Below are positions 9,298-17,471 of a stretch of DNA of 64,000 nucleotides, one piece after another. Position numbers and translations under genes: made by a program. The DNA is from JAFGJQ01 sp964495075. GTDB lineage: Bacteria > Planctomycetota > Phycisphaerae > UBA1845. The notes beneath the pieces are model-generated. The model saw only the letters and a list, made by a program, of their open reading frames with translations. It searched no databases and was not told the origin of the DNA. The DNA lies in contig CAZBUJ010000005.1 of NCBI GenBank assembly GCA_964495075.1, forward strand, positions 1 through 64,000, read 5' to 3'. Every line of letters starts with the position of its first letter. Within the stretch, counting starts at the first letter, position 1.

Positions 9298-9421
9298 CGC
9301 GGCCCTGTGCCGAGGGCTGTCGATCCGTTGGTCAAGTGAGCGGTAGAGAGTTCTCCCCTTCGGCCCGCCGGTGCCGGGCGCCCCGCAATTCGAGTGATAA
9401 TCGGTAGTCGGTCATTCGTGG

Positions 9422-10219
9422 TCATCGTCCGCCGTCGTATTCGGCCCACGTCTTGGGCGTCTCCCACACGCGGACGCGGTGCAGCCGGCAGCCTGGGAAG
9501 GCGCCGTCCAGCCGGTCCCAGATCACGCGCGTGATGTTCTCCACCGACGGATTGAGCGCCGCGAACGCAACGCAGTCCGTGTTCAGGTGCTTGTGATCCA
9601 GCACGTCGACCACCCGTTGCTTGACAATCGACTCGAACAACGGCAGTTGGATCACCGTCCCCGATTCCGCGTCCGGCGTGCCTTCGACCGAGACGTCGAA
9701 TCGATAGTTGTGCCCGTGGCCGGCGGGATTATTGCACTTGCCGAACATGCGGCGATTCTCCTCCTCCGACAACTCGGCACAGTGCAAGCGGTGGGACGCG
9801 GAGAACTCGAAGCTCTGGGTCATCCGAATCATGGGGCCACCTCCGGCATGCATGGAAAACGACAGGTAGGGCGTGACTTCCAGATGAAGCTCGATCAGGC
9901 GGACGCCGTCATCCAGGCGCGGCGAGCACGCCGCCCACAGCGCGGACAGCACCGGGGCGACCGGCAACGGTTCGCCGCCGGCGTCCTGATAGCGGCGCTG
10001 CATCAGCGGGATGCCGTGCTCGCGGATCAGGCGATCGACGACACTGATATTGCACATGTAACCCGTGACCGGGTCGACCGTCCCTGACACCACGGCCCGG
10101 ATGGCCAAGTAGGGTGCGATGACCGCCGCCGCCGGCCAGCCGGCCCAGGAGTTCGTGACCTCCGCCCCGCCGGCACCGGGCGGGATTAGCGAAAAACGGA
10201 CTTCTCGCATCAATCGCAT
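9422..10219 (-). CDS. Tandem 6-pyruvoyltetrahydropterin synthase-like protein (QueD-related)
   Basis: A 265-residue protein with two domains of the 6-pyruvoyltetrahydropterin/6-carboxytetrahydropterin synthase fold. The C-terminal domain (about residues 132-265) has the whole active site: zinc histidines 143 (SASHRLH), 168 and 170 (AGHGHNY), catalytic Cys162 (FGKCNNP), and the DHKHLN, PSVENI and VWETP motifs. The N-terminal domain (about 1-130) keeps the fold pattern (APYLAIRAVVSG, DPVTGYMCNISVVD) but lacks the zinc histidines and the cysteine. The likely reaction is on dihydroneopterin triphosphate in queuosine/deazapurine or pterin synthesis. The start ATG at 10219 has no clear Shine-Dalgarno site. 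It is divergent from the citryl-CoA-lyase-like gene. Confidence 0.85.
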   Translation of the reverse strand: MRLMREVRFSLIPPGAGGAEVTNSWAGWPAAAVIAPYLAIRAVVSGTVDPVTGYMCNISVVDRLIREHGIPLMQRRYQDAGGEPLPVAPVLSALWAACSPRLDDGVRLIELHLEVTPYLSFSMHAGGGPMIRMTQSFEFSASHRLHCAELSEEENRRMFGKCNNPAGHGHNYRFDVSVEGTPDAESGTVIQLPLFESIVKQRVVDVLDHKHLNTDCVAFAALNPSVENITRVIWDRLDGAFPGCRLHRVRVWETPKTWAEYDGGR

Positions 10220-10374
10220 AACGGTGGATTGTAGGCGATCCGGCCCGATCGTCGAGGCGGTCGGGGTCTGGCCCCGCGCGACCGATTCTGCCATACTGGA
10301 GCGTTGGCCGCGGGGGGCCGGCGACGGCCACCCGGGAGCCGACGGAAGGTTCGATGCCGAGGCCGCTGTAACCG

Positions 10375-11169
10375 ATGAGCGACACTACGTGGAAAACCGC
10401 CGTGACGCTTACCGCGCCCAATGAGATCCGGGTGCGAGGCTATCCGATCGAGCAGCTCATGGGCGGGGTTGATTTCGGGGAGACGGTGTATCTCTTGCTT
10501 CGCGGCGAACTGCCGGATGCGAAGACGGCCCGCGTGATGACGGCGATCCTCGTCTCCAGCGTGGATCACGGGCCCACGGCGCCGTCGGTGCTCGCCGCCC
10601 GCGGCGCCGCGTCGACCGGTGCTACGTTGAGCGCCAGCGTGGCGTCCGGTGTGCTGGCGATCAACGAGCACCACGGCGGCGCGATCGAGCCGTGCGCGAG
10701 AGTCCTCCAAGAGGTTGTCAAACGCTCGCAGACCGGCGATTCGATGCCCGCCGCCGCCCGCGCGGTACTGGAGGCCTGCCAGCGGCGCGGAGAGCGGGTG
10801 GCCGGGTTCGGTCATCGCCTTCATCAGACCGACCCCCGCGCGGTGCGGCTGTTCGCCCTCGCCGACGAGGCGGGGCTCCGCGGGCCCTACGTGGAGGCGT
10901 GCGAGGTGATGGAGGTCGCTCTGGTCGAGCACACCGGTCGGAAACGGCCGATCAACATTGACGGCGCGATCGCGGCGGTGTTGTGTGAGATGGGCTTCGA
11001 GCCCGAGGTGATGAACGGCGTGTTCATCCTGTCGCGGGTGGCCGGTCTGATCGCGCAGGCCCGCGAGGAGATGGCTCGCGAACGCCCGCTGCGTCGCATC
11101 GATCCGAATAAGGCGGAATACGACGGCCCGCCGCGTCGCGACGTGCCGGACCGTGCGGTGGGGCCGTGA
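10375..11169 (+). CDS. Citrate synthase-fold protein, citryl-CoA lyase-like
   Basis: A 264-residue protein, far shorter than citrate synthase (about 430) but typical of the stand-alone citryl-CoA lyase family related to the C-terminal part of ATP-citrate lyase. Recognisable elements are the N-terminal RVRGYPIEQLMGG, the VDHGPTAPS loop with a catalytic-type His, and GFGHRLHQTDPRAVRLF with the second active-site His. Known members cleave citryl-CoA to acetyl-CoA and oxaloacetate or act on related 2-hydroxyacyl-CoAs. No citryl-CoA synthetase or ATP-citrate lyase subunit is nearby, so the true substrate is open. It is followed 33 bases later by an HD-like protein on the same strand, probably in one operon. 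Confidence 0.8.
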   Translation: MSDTTWKTAVTLTAPNEIRVRGYPIEQLMGGVDFGETVYLLLRGELPDAKTARVMTAILVSSVDHGPTAPSVLAARGAASTGATLSASVASGVLAINEHHGGAIEPCARVLQEVVKRSQTGDSMPAAARAVLEACQRRGERVAGFGHRLHQTDPRAVRLFALADEAGLRGPYVEACEVMEVALVEHTGRKRPINIDGAIAAVLCEMGFEPEVMNGVFILSRVAGLIAQAREEMARERPLRRIDPNKAEYDGPPRRDVPDRAVGP

Positions 11170-11202
11170 GGCCCGGCCGCGCCCTGTAGGGGTGATCCAA
11201 CC

Positions 11203-11751
11203 ATGAAAGAGAAGATCGTCGCACTGCTTCCGGAAATCAATGAGATCCGCAGCGAGTCCCTTCGCGAGAAGGTCATCGCGGTGTGGGCGGAATCCATGAC
11301 CCGCGGCGGCTGGTCACCGGAGGAGCTGGAGGCCATCCCGTTCACGTTGCTGGCCGGCGACATCGATATGCGTTTCATCGAGCACGTCCGGTCCTGTGCC
11401 CGGATGTGCATCGCCGTCGAGAAGACGTTGCTGGGCGTCTGGGGCGATCGCGTGCCCATCGACCACGACACGCTGGTGGCCGGCGCGCTGCTGGCCGACG
11501 TCGGCAAGCCCATGGAGTATGACAAGCAGGGCGGTCGGCCGGTCAAGGGTCACTATGGTGACATGCTGCGTCACCCGTTCAGCGGCGTGGGGCTCTGCTT
11601 CAAACACGACGTGCCGGAGGAGGTCATGCACATCGTGGCCACCCACTCGAAAGAGGGCGATCACGTGCAGCGGACTCTCGAGTCCATCATCTTCCACCAC
11701 GCGGACTTCATCGACTTCGACATCGCCAAGGCGCTGGGCAAGCAGAAGTAG
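11203..11751 (+). CDS. HD-domain-like protein with altered HD motif
   Basis: A 182-residue protein. The ATG at 11203 is preceded by AGGGGTGAT at good spacing. It is an all-helical protein with an HD-phosphohydrolase layout: His61 in FIEHVRSCARM, then VAGALLADVGK where family members have LLHDIGK (Ala98 replaces the His of the HD pair, Asp99 is kept), then histidine-rich GHYGDMLRHPFSG, HIVATHSKEGD and IIFHHADFIDFD. HD proteins hydrolyse phosphomonoesters, cyclic nucleotides or nucleotides. With one metal ligand substituted it may bind one metal or be altered in activity. It probably forms an operon with the preceding citryl-CoA-lyase-like gene. Confidence 0.75.
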   Translation: MKEKIVALLPEINEIRSESLREKVIAVWAESMTRGGWSPEELEAIPFTLLAGDIDMRFIEHVRSCARMCIAVEKTLLGVWGDRVPIDHDTLVAGALLADVGKPMEYDKQGGRPVKGHYGDMLRHPFSGVGLCFKHDVPEEVMHIVATHSKEGDHVQRTLESIIFHHADFIDFDIAKALGKQK

Positions 11752-11878
11752 CCAGCCGACGCGTTGGAGGCCGTCCAAAGCCACCGTGGCACCGTCTCGG
11801 CATCCACGTTTCCACGATGGGCGGGCGTCGCCCTGTTTTCGTTGGATCGCGTGGGCGATCCGAGAGGGAGGTGGCGGC

Positions 11879-13087
11879 TCACGGCCGGCGCGGCTCGAAG
11901 AGCGGCTCGTTCGGGCGGGGCAGTCGTTCCTCCACCGGCGGCAGCGGCGGTCCGCCTCGCTGGGGCGTGCGCAGATAGTAGTAGGCGGTGGAGCTGTAGT
12001 CGTTGGACAGCAGGTTGGCGTGCCCGTGCTCGATGCTGGCTACGATGCTCTTGCGAAACCGGATCGGGTCCTCGATGTAGTAGCGATACACGCTCTGTTT
12101 TCCCTTCCAGGGCCAGTCCGGGGTACCGTTGTACAGCAGGACGCCGTGGTAGGGGGCGTTGTACTCCGTGGTGGGGCAGAACGCGCAATTGTACCAGTCC
12201 TCCGTACCGGTTCCGTGGATGGCCGGCGGCCAGGCTTCGCCGTCGACGAACACCATGTCATCGCCTTCGCCGAACCAGTCGTTCTTCTGGCGGGCGAAGA
12301 TGTCGACGTCCAGGTGGGCGCCGCAGTAGATCCCGTCCCCCTTGGCTTCGAGAATGATGTAGTTGTCCTTGCCGGTCGTGTTCAGGGAGCGCGGGTCGCC
12401 GCCGTGCCAGACGGTGTCCAGGTTGCCGTGGGGTCCGCCGGACAGTCGGCCGTGTTCATCGCCCCATCCTTGCGTGGGATTCTCCCGCCGCCACTGCGCG
12501 TGGAAGTAAGCCATGTCGTCCGGCGGGGTGGGGTAAACTTCGTGGTCGATGTAGTAATAGACGCCGATCATCTTCTCGCACTCATTGCGCACGGAGACGC
12601 GGGCCCGGCTGGCGAACGGCATGGCCCACCACGAGTTGAATGCCTTCCCTTCCTGCGGGCTCATCTGCAGCGGGGCCGACACGAAATCCTTCATCATACC
12701 GTGCCCGAGGCCGAAGAAGTCGCCGATCGGGCAATCGACGCTGGCGTCCGGGCCGTCGTCCCACTGCATCCGGAGCACGATCCGGCGGGGATAGGCGTCC
12801 GGCAGGGGGCCCTCCGGCCCGCCGATCGTCACCCAGATATGCTTGATGCAGCCGGGCCCGGGGAGGTCGCCCAGGACTTTTTCCTCGCCGGCCGGGATGT
12901 CCATCCAGTCCCGATTGCCACCGGTGGTGTCGTAGCTGCTGGTGCGTCGACTCTGATAGTCGCGGAGTTGGGGCAGGCGGGCCAGCACCCCGGCTCCGAA
13001 TCCCGCCTGGCACACGTACAGGCCGACCATTCCAAACAAAAAGACAACACCGACGACAACCGGGTCCGAACTGATATCGAGCAGCAT
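11879..13087 (-). CDS. GH172-type protein (DUF2961)
   Basis: A 402-residue protein of the DUF2961 / glycoside hydrolase 172 family, known for difructose and D-arabinan/fucan-type hydrolases. The ATG at 13087 is supported by GGAGAG 8 bases upstream. Residues 8-28 form one hydrophobic segment (VVVGVVFLFGMVGLYVC), an export signal or anchor. The family's N-terminal pattern follows: SYDTTGGNRDW, AGPGCIKHIW-like (GDLPGPGCIKHIWVTI), then RMQWDDGPDASVDCPIGDFF and GTGTEDWYNCAF, the conserved acidic residues of the active site. It is probably envelope-attached and acts on a polysaccharide. It is divergent from the oligoendopeptidase gene, sharing a 240-base intergenic region. Confidence 0.85.
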   Translation of the reverse strand: MLLDISSDPVVVGVVFLFGMVGLYVCQAGFGAGVLARLPQLRDYQSRRTSSYDTTGGNRDWMDIPAGEEKVLGDLPGPGCIKHIWVTIGGPEGPLPDAYPRRIVLRMQWDDGPDASVDCPIGDFFGLGHGMMKDFVSAPLQMSPQEGKAFNSWWAMPFASRARVSVRNECEKMIGVYYYIDHEVYPTPPDDMAYFHAQWRRENPTQGWGDEHGRLSGGPHGNLDTVWHGGDPRSLNTTGKDNYIILEAKGDGIYCGAHLDVDIFARQKNDWFGEGDDMVFVDGEAWPPAIHGTGTEDWYNCAFCPTTEYNAPYHGVLLYNGTPDWPWKGKQSVYRYYIEDPIRFRKSIVASIEHGHANLLSNDYSSTAYYYLRTPQRGGPPLPPVEERLPRPNEPLFEPRRP

Positions 13088-13327
13088 CGGGTCTCTCCGT
13101 GGTTTGGGTCGCGGATCGACGTTTTCCCTTGCGTCATCGCGGCCCACGGCCGGCATGGTAGCGGGTCCGGCCCCGGCGGCACAAGCGGGCGGAGAAACGC
13201 GGGGCGGCGGGTGGGGTTGCCCGTGCCCGGCCGGACAGATACCCTGAAGCGCTTACGATTGCCGCGGCGCGAACGGCGGGACGGCCGGCGGCATGACGAG
13301 CAACCCATCCCGTTGAGAGGAAAGATC

Positions 13328-15232
13328 ATGAATGCCTACCCGGCTGGTCGTACGTGGTGCACGGTGGCTGCCCTCGCTATGGCGGTGGTCCTGATGCCGA
13401 TGGTGACGACGATGGCGAAGGAGACCCGAACGGTGCCCGAGCGGAGCAAGATCGAGACGAAGTACAAGTGGTCGACCGAGACGATCTTCCCGGACCCGGC
13501 GGCGTGGGAGAAGGAGTACGCCGACGTCAGCGCGTTGATCAAGAAGGTCGACGGGTTCAAGGGCACCACCGGCGAAGGCCCGGAAAGCCTGATGCGGGTG
13601 CTGTCGTTTCGCGACTCGCTCGAGCCGAGGATCGAACGCATCTACGTCTACGCGTCGCTCCTGTCGGACCAGGATACGCGGGTGGGTGAAACGCAGGCCA
13701 TGAAGGCTCGGGCCCGTTCCATGTTCGTCGACTACGCGTCCCGGGTGTCGTGGCTGGTGCCCGAGTTGACGTCGATTCCCTACGACAAGATCAAGGGCTG
13801 GATGACGGACAACCACGGGCTCGCGCTGTACCGCCAGTACTTCGACGACCTGTTCCGGCAGAAGAAGTACATCCTGTCGCCGCGGGAAGAGGAATTGCTG
13901 GCGATGGCCGGTGAGGTCCGCAGCGCGCCCGGCAACGCGTACAACTTTCTGGCCAACGCGGACCTTCAGTTCCCCACCATCAAGGACGAGACGGGAGCGG
14001 AGGTCGAGCTCGATGACTCGGCGTTTTACCTGTACATGAGGTCCACCGACCGTCGCGTGCGGAAGGACGCCTACCAGGCGATCGTCGGCGCGTACGCCAG
14101 GTATCGCAACACCGCCGCCGCCCTGCTGAACGGCGCCGTGCAGAACGACGTGTTCAACGTCAAGGCCCGCGGCTACGAGAGCAGTCTGCAGGCGGCCCTG
14201 GACGACAGCAACATTCCCGTCCCGGTCTACACCACGCTGGTGAACACGATCGACGAGCACCTGCCGCTTCTCCACCGGTACCAGACGATTCGCCGCCGCA
14301 CGCTCGACCTGAAAGACGGCGTGCACGCGTATGATCTGTTCGCGCCGTTGGTCACGGGCGAGCGGTATGATGTCGAGTACGAGCAGGCGGTGGCGACGAT
14401 CAAGGCGGCGTTGCAGCCGCTGGGGCCCGAGTACATGAATCGCATGACGAAGGGGTTCGATTCGCGCTGGGTCGACGTCTTTCCGACGAAGGGCAAGAAG
14501 AGCGGGGCCTATTCAAGCGGCTCTTTCCTCACGCAGCCGTATATCCTTCTGAACTTCCACGGCGGGTACGAGGACATGTCCACGCTGGCCCACGAGATGG
14601 GGCACTCGATGCACTCCTACTTCTCGCGGGGGACCCAGCCGTACGTGTACAGCGATTACACGATCTTCTGTGCGGAGGTCGCGTCGACGTGCAACGAGAT
14701 TCTGCTGCAGAACTACGTGCTCAAACACACGGAGGATCCGCGGAAGCGGTTGTTCCTCATCGGCGAGTTCCTGGAGACCATGCGCGGCACCATCTTCCGC
14801 CAGACGATGTTCAGCGAGTTCGAGCAGAGGATCCACGAGATGGCCGAGGTGGGCCAGCCGTTGACCGCCGACACGATGGGGGCGGCGTACCGCGAGATCA
14901 TGCGGCGGTATTACGGTCCGGACTACACGCACGACGAACTGGTGGACAACTACTGGATCCGAATCCCGCACTTCTATCGCAACTTCTACGTGTACAAGTA
15001 CGCGACGAGTTACTGCGCGGCGTCGAACATCGCCCGGCGCATCATGGCCGGCGAGCCGGGGGCGGTGGACGCGTACCTTGCGTTCCTCAAGGGGGGAAGC
15101 AGCAAATACTCGGTCGACCTGTTGAAGATGGCCCGGGTGGACGTCACGACGCCGGAGTACATCCGGGACGCGATGAAGCTGTTTGAGGAACTGCTGAATG
15201 AAGCGGAAGAGTTGTTGAAGAAGATCGGATGA
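13328..15232 (+). CDS. pepF: Oligoendopeptidase F (M3 family) with apparent signal peptide
   Basis: A 634-residue M3B zinc metallopeptidase that cleaves short oligopeptides. ATG 13328 follows GAGAGGA at 7 bases. The zinc motif HExxH is HEMGH (422-426) inside STLAHEMGHSMHSY, with the conserved downstream Glu in FCAEVASTCNE. The N-terminal M3 domain (RIYVYASLLSDQDT, NAYNFLANADLQFP) and C-terminal motif (HFYRNFYVYKYATS) are present. Unlike the usual cytoplasmic PepF, residues 1-30 look like a Sec signal (hydrophobic VAALAMAVVLMPMVTTMA), so this copy may act in the periplasm. A 7-bp hairpin follows the stop. Confidence 0.95.
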   Translation: MNAYPAGRTWCTVAALAMAVVLMPMVTTMAKETRTVPERSKIETKYKWSTETIFPDPAAWEKEYADVSALIKKVDGFKGTTGEGPESLMRVLSFRDSLEPRIERIYVYASLLSDQDTRVGETQAMKARARSMFVDYASRVSWLVPELTSIPYDKIKGWMTDNHGLALYRQYFDDLFRQKKYILSPREEELLAMAGEVRSAPGNAYNFLANADLQFPTIKDETGAEVELDDSAFYLYMRSTDRRVRKDAYQAIVGAYARYRNTAAALLNGAVQNDVFNVKARGYESSLQAALDDSNIPVPVYTTLVNTIDEHLPLLHRYQTIRRRTLDLKDGVHAYDLFAPLVTGERYDVEYEQAVATIKAALQPLGPEYMNRMTKGFDSRWVDVFPTKGKKSGAYSSGSFLTQPYILLNFHGGYEDMSTLAHEMGHSMHSYFSRGTQPYVYSDYTIFCAEVASTCNEILLQNYVLKHTEDPRKRLFLIGEFLETMRGTIFRQTMFSEFEQRIHEMAEVGQPLTADTMGAAYREIMRRYYGPDYTHDELVDNYWIRIPHFYRNFYVYKYATSYCAASNIARRIMAGEPGAVDAYLAFLKGGSSKYSVDLLKMARVDVTTPEYIRDAMKLFEELLNEAEELLKKIG

Positions 15233-15240
15233 AGAGCGAA

Positions 15241-15258
15241 GGGCGATTTTGATCGCCC
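15241..15258 (+). terminator. Hairpin after pepF
   Basis: A perfect 7-bp stem (15241-15247 with 15252-15258) with a TTTG loop begins 8 bases after the pepF stop. No T-tract follows, so it may be a weak terminator or a 3'-end stabiliser. Confidence 0.4.
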
Positions 15259-15327
15259 GAGGCGATCAACGCAGCGCGGTGCGGCAGTGGTGGTTCTTGA
15301 TCGCCGCTGCCGCGTCTTGCGTTTTAC

Positions 15328-16002
15328 CTACAGCTCGAAGAGCAGCAGTTGATGTGGCGCGGGCTCGTTGGATGCGGGGCGGACGGCGGCCTTCGGGCGG
15401 CCGATCGATGGGGTGGAACTCGGGGTCGTGGTGATGGTCGCGGCGGGGATTTCCGGTTCGTCGGGGATGGCGGGGTTTTTGATGCGGGGCACCCGTGGCT
15501 TGGGGCAGGCGGCGGCGACGAAGGACTCGACGTCCTGGATGTCCCATGCGTGGCGGGGGACGGGACGGCCGCGGTCGTCCAGCATCGTCGCGCCGAAGCG
15601 GTCGACCAGCATCCGCGACGCGAACCGGTCACACATCGATTCCTTCTGTCGCGGGTTCCGGCGGGCCCGGTGCACCAGCCAGTGGTAGACCTCGTGCAGG
15701 AACACGAACATCACCACGCCGTAGCCGTCGGACAGCTCCAGCGAGTAAACCGGCTTCCACCAGTACCGGGCGTTCGATCGCGAACGGGCCACCGACGTGC
15801 CCAGCAGGTACGGGTACCGCAGGTGCCGCCCGAGATTCACGTAGATCATGCTTTGCTTGTAGTAACAGGTGCCGGAGAAGTCCGCCCCGCGGCTGTACCG
15901 CACGAAGACGCGCAGCCCGCGCTGCGGCCAACCGTCGAGCGCCGCCCGCATCATGGCCAGCATCCGGTCCGTATCGAGGCATGTACGATTGGTCAGTTGC
16001 AT
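15328..16002 (-). CDS. Zinc-metalloprotease-like protein with C-terminal clamp-binding-like motif
   Basis: A 224-residue protein; the start was placed at ATG 16002. Residues 1-145 form a compact domain with the metalloprotease helix FVFLHEVYHWLVHR (HExxH at 103-107) and a downstream ESMCDRFASRML helix. That helix resembles the third-ligand region (E..(A/C)D.FA) of ImmA/IrrE-type gluzincins; SprT-type is the other possibility. Residues 155-215 are a Pro/Thr/Ala-rich, probably disordered tail. The protein ends in QLLLFEL, matching the bacterial sliding-clamp-binding pentapeptide QLxLF. It lies 163 bases downstream of the Xer recombinase gene, same strand. Inference: a DNA-associated protease tethered to the replication clamp. 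No family name can be assigned. Confidence 0.7.
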   Translation of the reverse strand: MQLTNRTCLDTDRMLAMMRAALDGWPQRGLRVFVRYSRGADFSGTCYYKQSMIYVNLGRHLRYPYLLGTSVARSRSNARYWWKPVYSLELSDGYGVVMFVFLHEVYHWLVHRARRNPRQKESMCDRFASRMLVDRFGATMLDDRGRPVPRHAWDIQDVESFVAAACPKPRVPRIKNPAIPDEPEIPAATITTTPSSTPSIGRPKAAVRPASNEPAPHQLLLFEL

Positions 16003-16165
16003 GCCGTCCGTGGCCCGGGGCGAGCCGATCCGGGGTTTTTCGTCACCAATCCATGGCGCGGAATGGAAACGCGAATAGGGATACGACGCGGGCGTCCCTG
16101 CGAGCACGGGTACGCGAGCCACCGGCGCGACCTCACCCGCGTTCGGCCCCGCCTCCCTGCCCCGC

Positions 16166-17134
16166 TCACTGGCGGGGATGGCACTGCTGATGGACCTGCT
16201 TGAGCCGCGACGAATCCACGTGCGTGTAGATCTGCGTCGTGGCGATGTCCGAGTGTCCCAGCAGTTCCTGCACCACGCGAAGGTCGGCCCCGCCGGCCAG
16301 GAGGTGCGTGGCAAAACAGTGACGCAGCGTATGCGGGCTGACGTCTTTCAGCCCGACCGCCTGCGCGTACTTGCGAATCAATCGCCAGACGTTGGTGCGG
16401 TCGAGCGCCCGACCGGACCGCGACAGGAATACGGCCTGCACCCCCGGGTTCCGCTGCAGCACCGGGCGCAGGTGGGCCAGGTACTCGCGCACCGCCCGCA
16501 ACGCGGACGACCCGATGGGCACGATGCGTTCCTTCTTGCCCTTGCCGAGGCAGCGCAGGTACCCGACCTCCAGGTTGACCTGGTCCAGGGCAAGCTGTGT
16601 CAACTCGCTGACACGCATGCCGGTCGCGTACAGCAGCTCGAGAATCGCCCGGTCCCGCAGCCAGAGGTCGTCGGCGGGGTCGGGGGCCGCCAGCAGGGCG
16701 TCGATCTGCTCGTGGCGAATGGTCTTCGGCAGGTTGCGCCACTTGCGGGGCGATTCGATCAGCGAGGCCACGTCGCGCTTGAGCACGCCCTCGGCGTACA
16801 AGTGGCGCAGGAACATCTTGAGCGAAGCCAGGTGCCGCGCCACCGACGCCACGGCCAGACCGCGCTCGTGCAGTGCCATCAGGTGCGCCTGCACGTGTTC
16901 GATGCCGATGTCGGCCGGCGCCACGCCGCGCTGCTCGATCCCGTCCCAGAACTCGCAGAGGTCCGAGCGGTACGCGCTGACCGTTACGCCGGACAACCCA
17001 CACTCGACAAAGAGGTAATCCAGGAACCGTTTCACCTGCGGCGGCGGCAACGCCACCGTTTTGGCGACCGGTCCCGGGCATTGAACAATTCTGTGTGCTT
17101 CTTCCACAATCCGTGCGGTTCGTCTTGGAGTCAT
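16166..17134 (-). CDS. Tyrosine recombinase of the XerC/XerD type
   Basis: A 322-residue site-specific recombinase. The full catalytic set is visible: Arg174 (ATGMRVSEL), Lys198 (LGKGKKERIVP), His268 and Arg271 (HTLRHCFATH), His294 (LLGHSDIATT) and nucleophile Tyr303 (QIYTHV). The N-terminal SAM-like core-binding domain spans about residues 30-125. Length and motif wording are those of chromosomal Xer proteins that resolve dimers at dif, rather than phage integrases. The start is ATG 17134 (MTPRRTARIVEE). No attachment site, excisionase or phage gene is nearby. The neighbouring zinc-protease-like gene follows on the same strand. Confidence 0.93.
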   Translation of the reverse strand: MTPRRTARIVEEAHRIVQCPGPVAKTVALPPPQVKRFLDYLFVECGLSGVTVSAYRSDLCEFWDGIEQRGVAPADIGIEHVQAHLMALHERGLAVASVARHLASLKMFLRHLYAEGVLKRDVASLIESPRKWRNLPKTIRHEQIDALLAAPDPADDLWLRDRAILELLYATGMRVSELTQLALDQVNLEVGYLRCLGKGKKERIVPIGSSALRAVREYLAHLRPVLQRNPGVQAVFLSRSGRALDRTNVWRLIRKYAQAVGLKDVSPHTLRHCFATHLLAGGADLRVVQELLGHSDIATTQIYTHVDSSRLKQVHQQCHPRQ

Positions 17135-17471
17135 CGTCTCGATCCGTCTTGCCGATGCGACAGCCTTCCCGCTGACCCCGGCGCGATGAACCCACGCATG
17201 CACCGGTCCGGTCAGCCAACACCCCATGTCCGACCACGACTCTCGTTCGTCACGCGAAAGCCTGTCGGATCTCCACGCCCGATCAACCGCGCCTATACGG
17301 GAGGTCGGCGTCCCATTGTCGCACCCCATTCGTCGGCTCGAGACCTCCTTGACCATTCGCCATTCTCGCGATGACGGACACGCGATCGTCTCGATTGGCA
17401 CCGTTCCGCGAGAACGCCCGGCAGCCGACGAAGTGGCCCATCGCCAAGGCGACACAGACTATTCTAAAGAA
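17135..17471. other. Intergenic region upstream of the Xer gene
   Basis: 337 bases between the Xer start and the end of the UvrC-like gene, both on the minus strand. It presumably holds the Xer promoter, but no convincing -35/-10 pair, repeat or small gene was seen. Confidence 0.3.

Noticed and set aside
11396..13327. Long in-frame extension ahead of oligoendopeptidase F
   Set aside because: It crosses the HD-like gene and the antisense of the GH172 gene; the protease itself starts at 13328 with a good ribosome-binding site and signal peptide.
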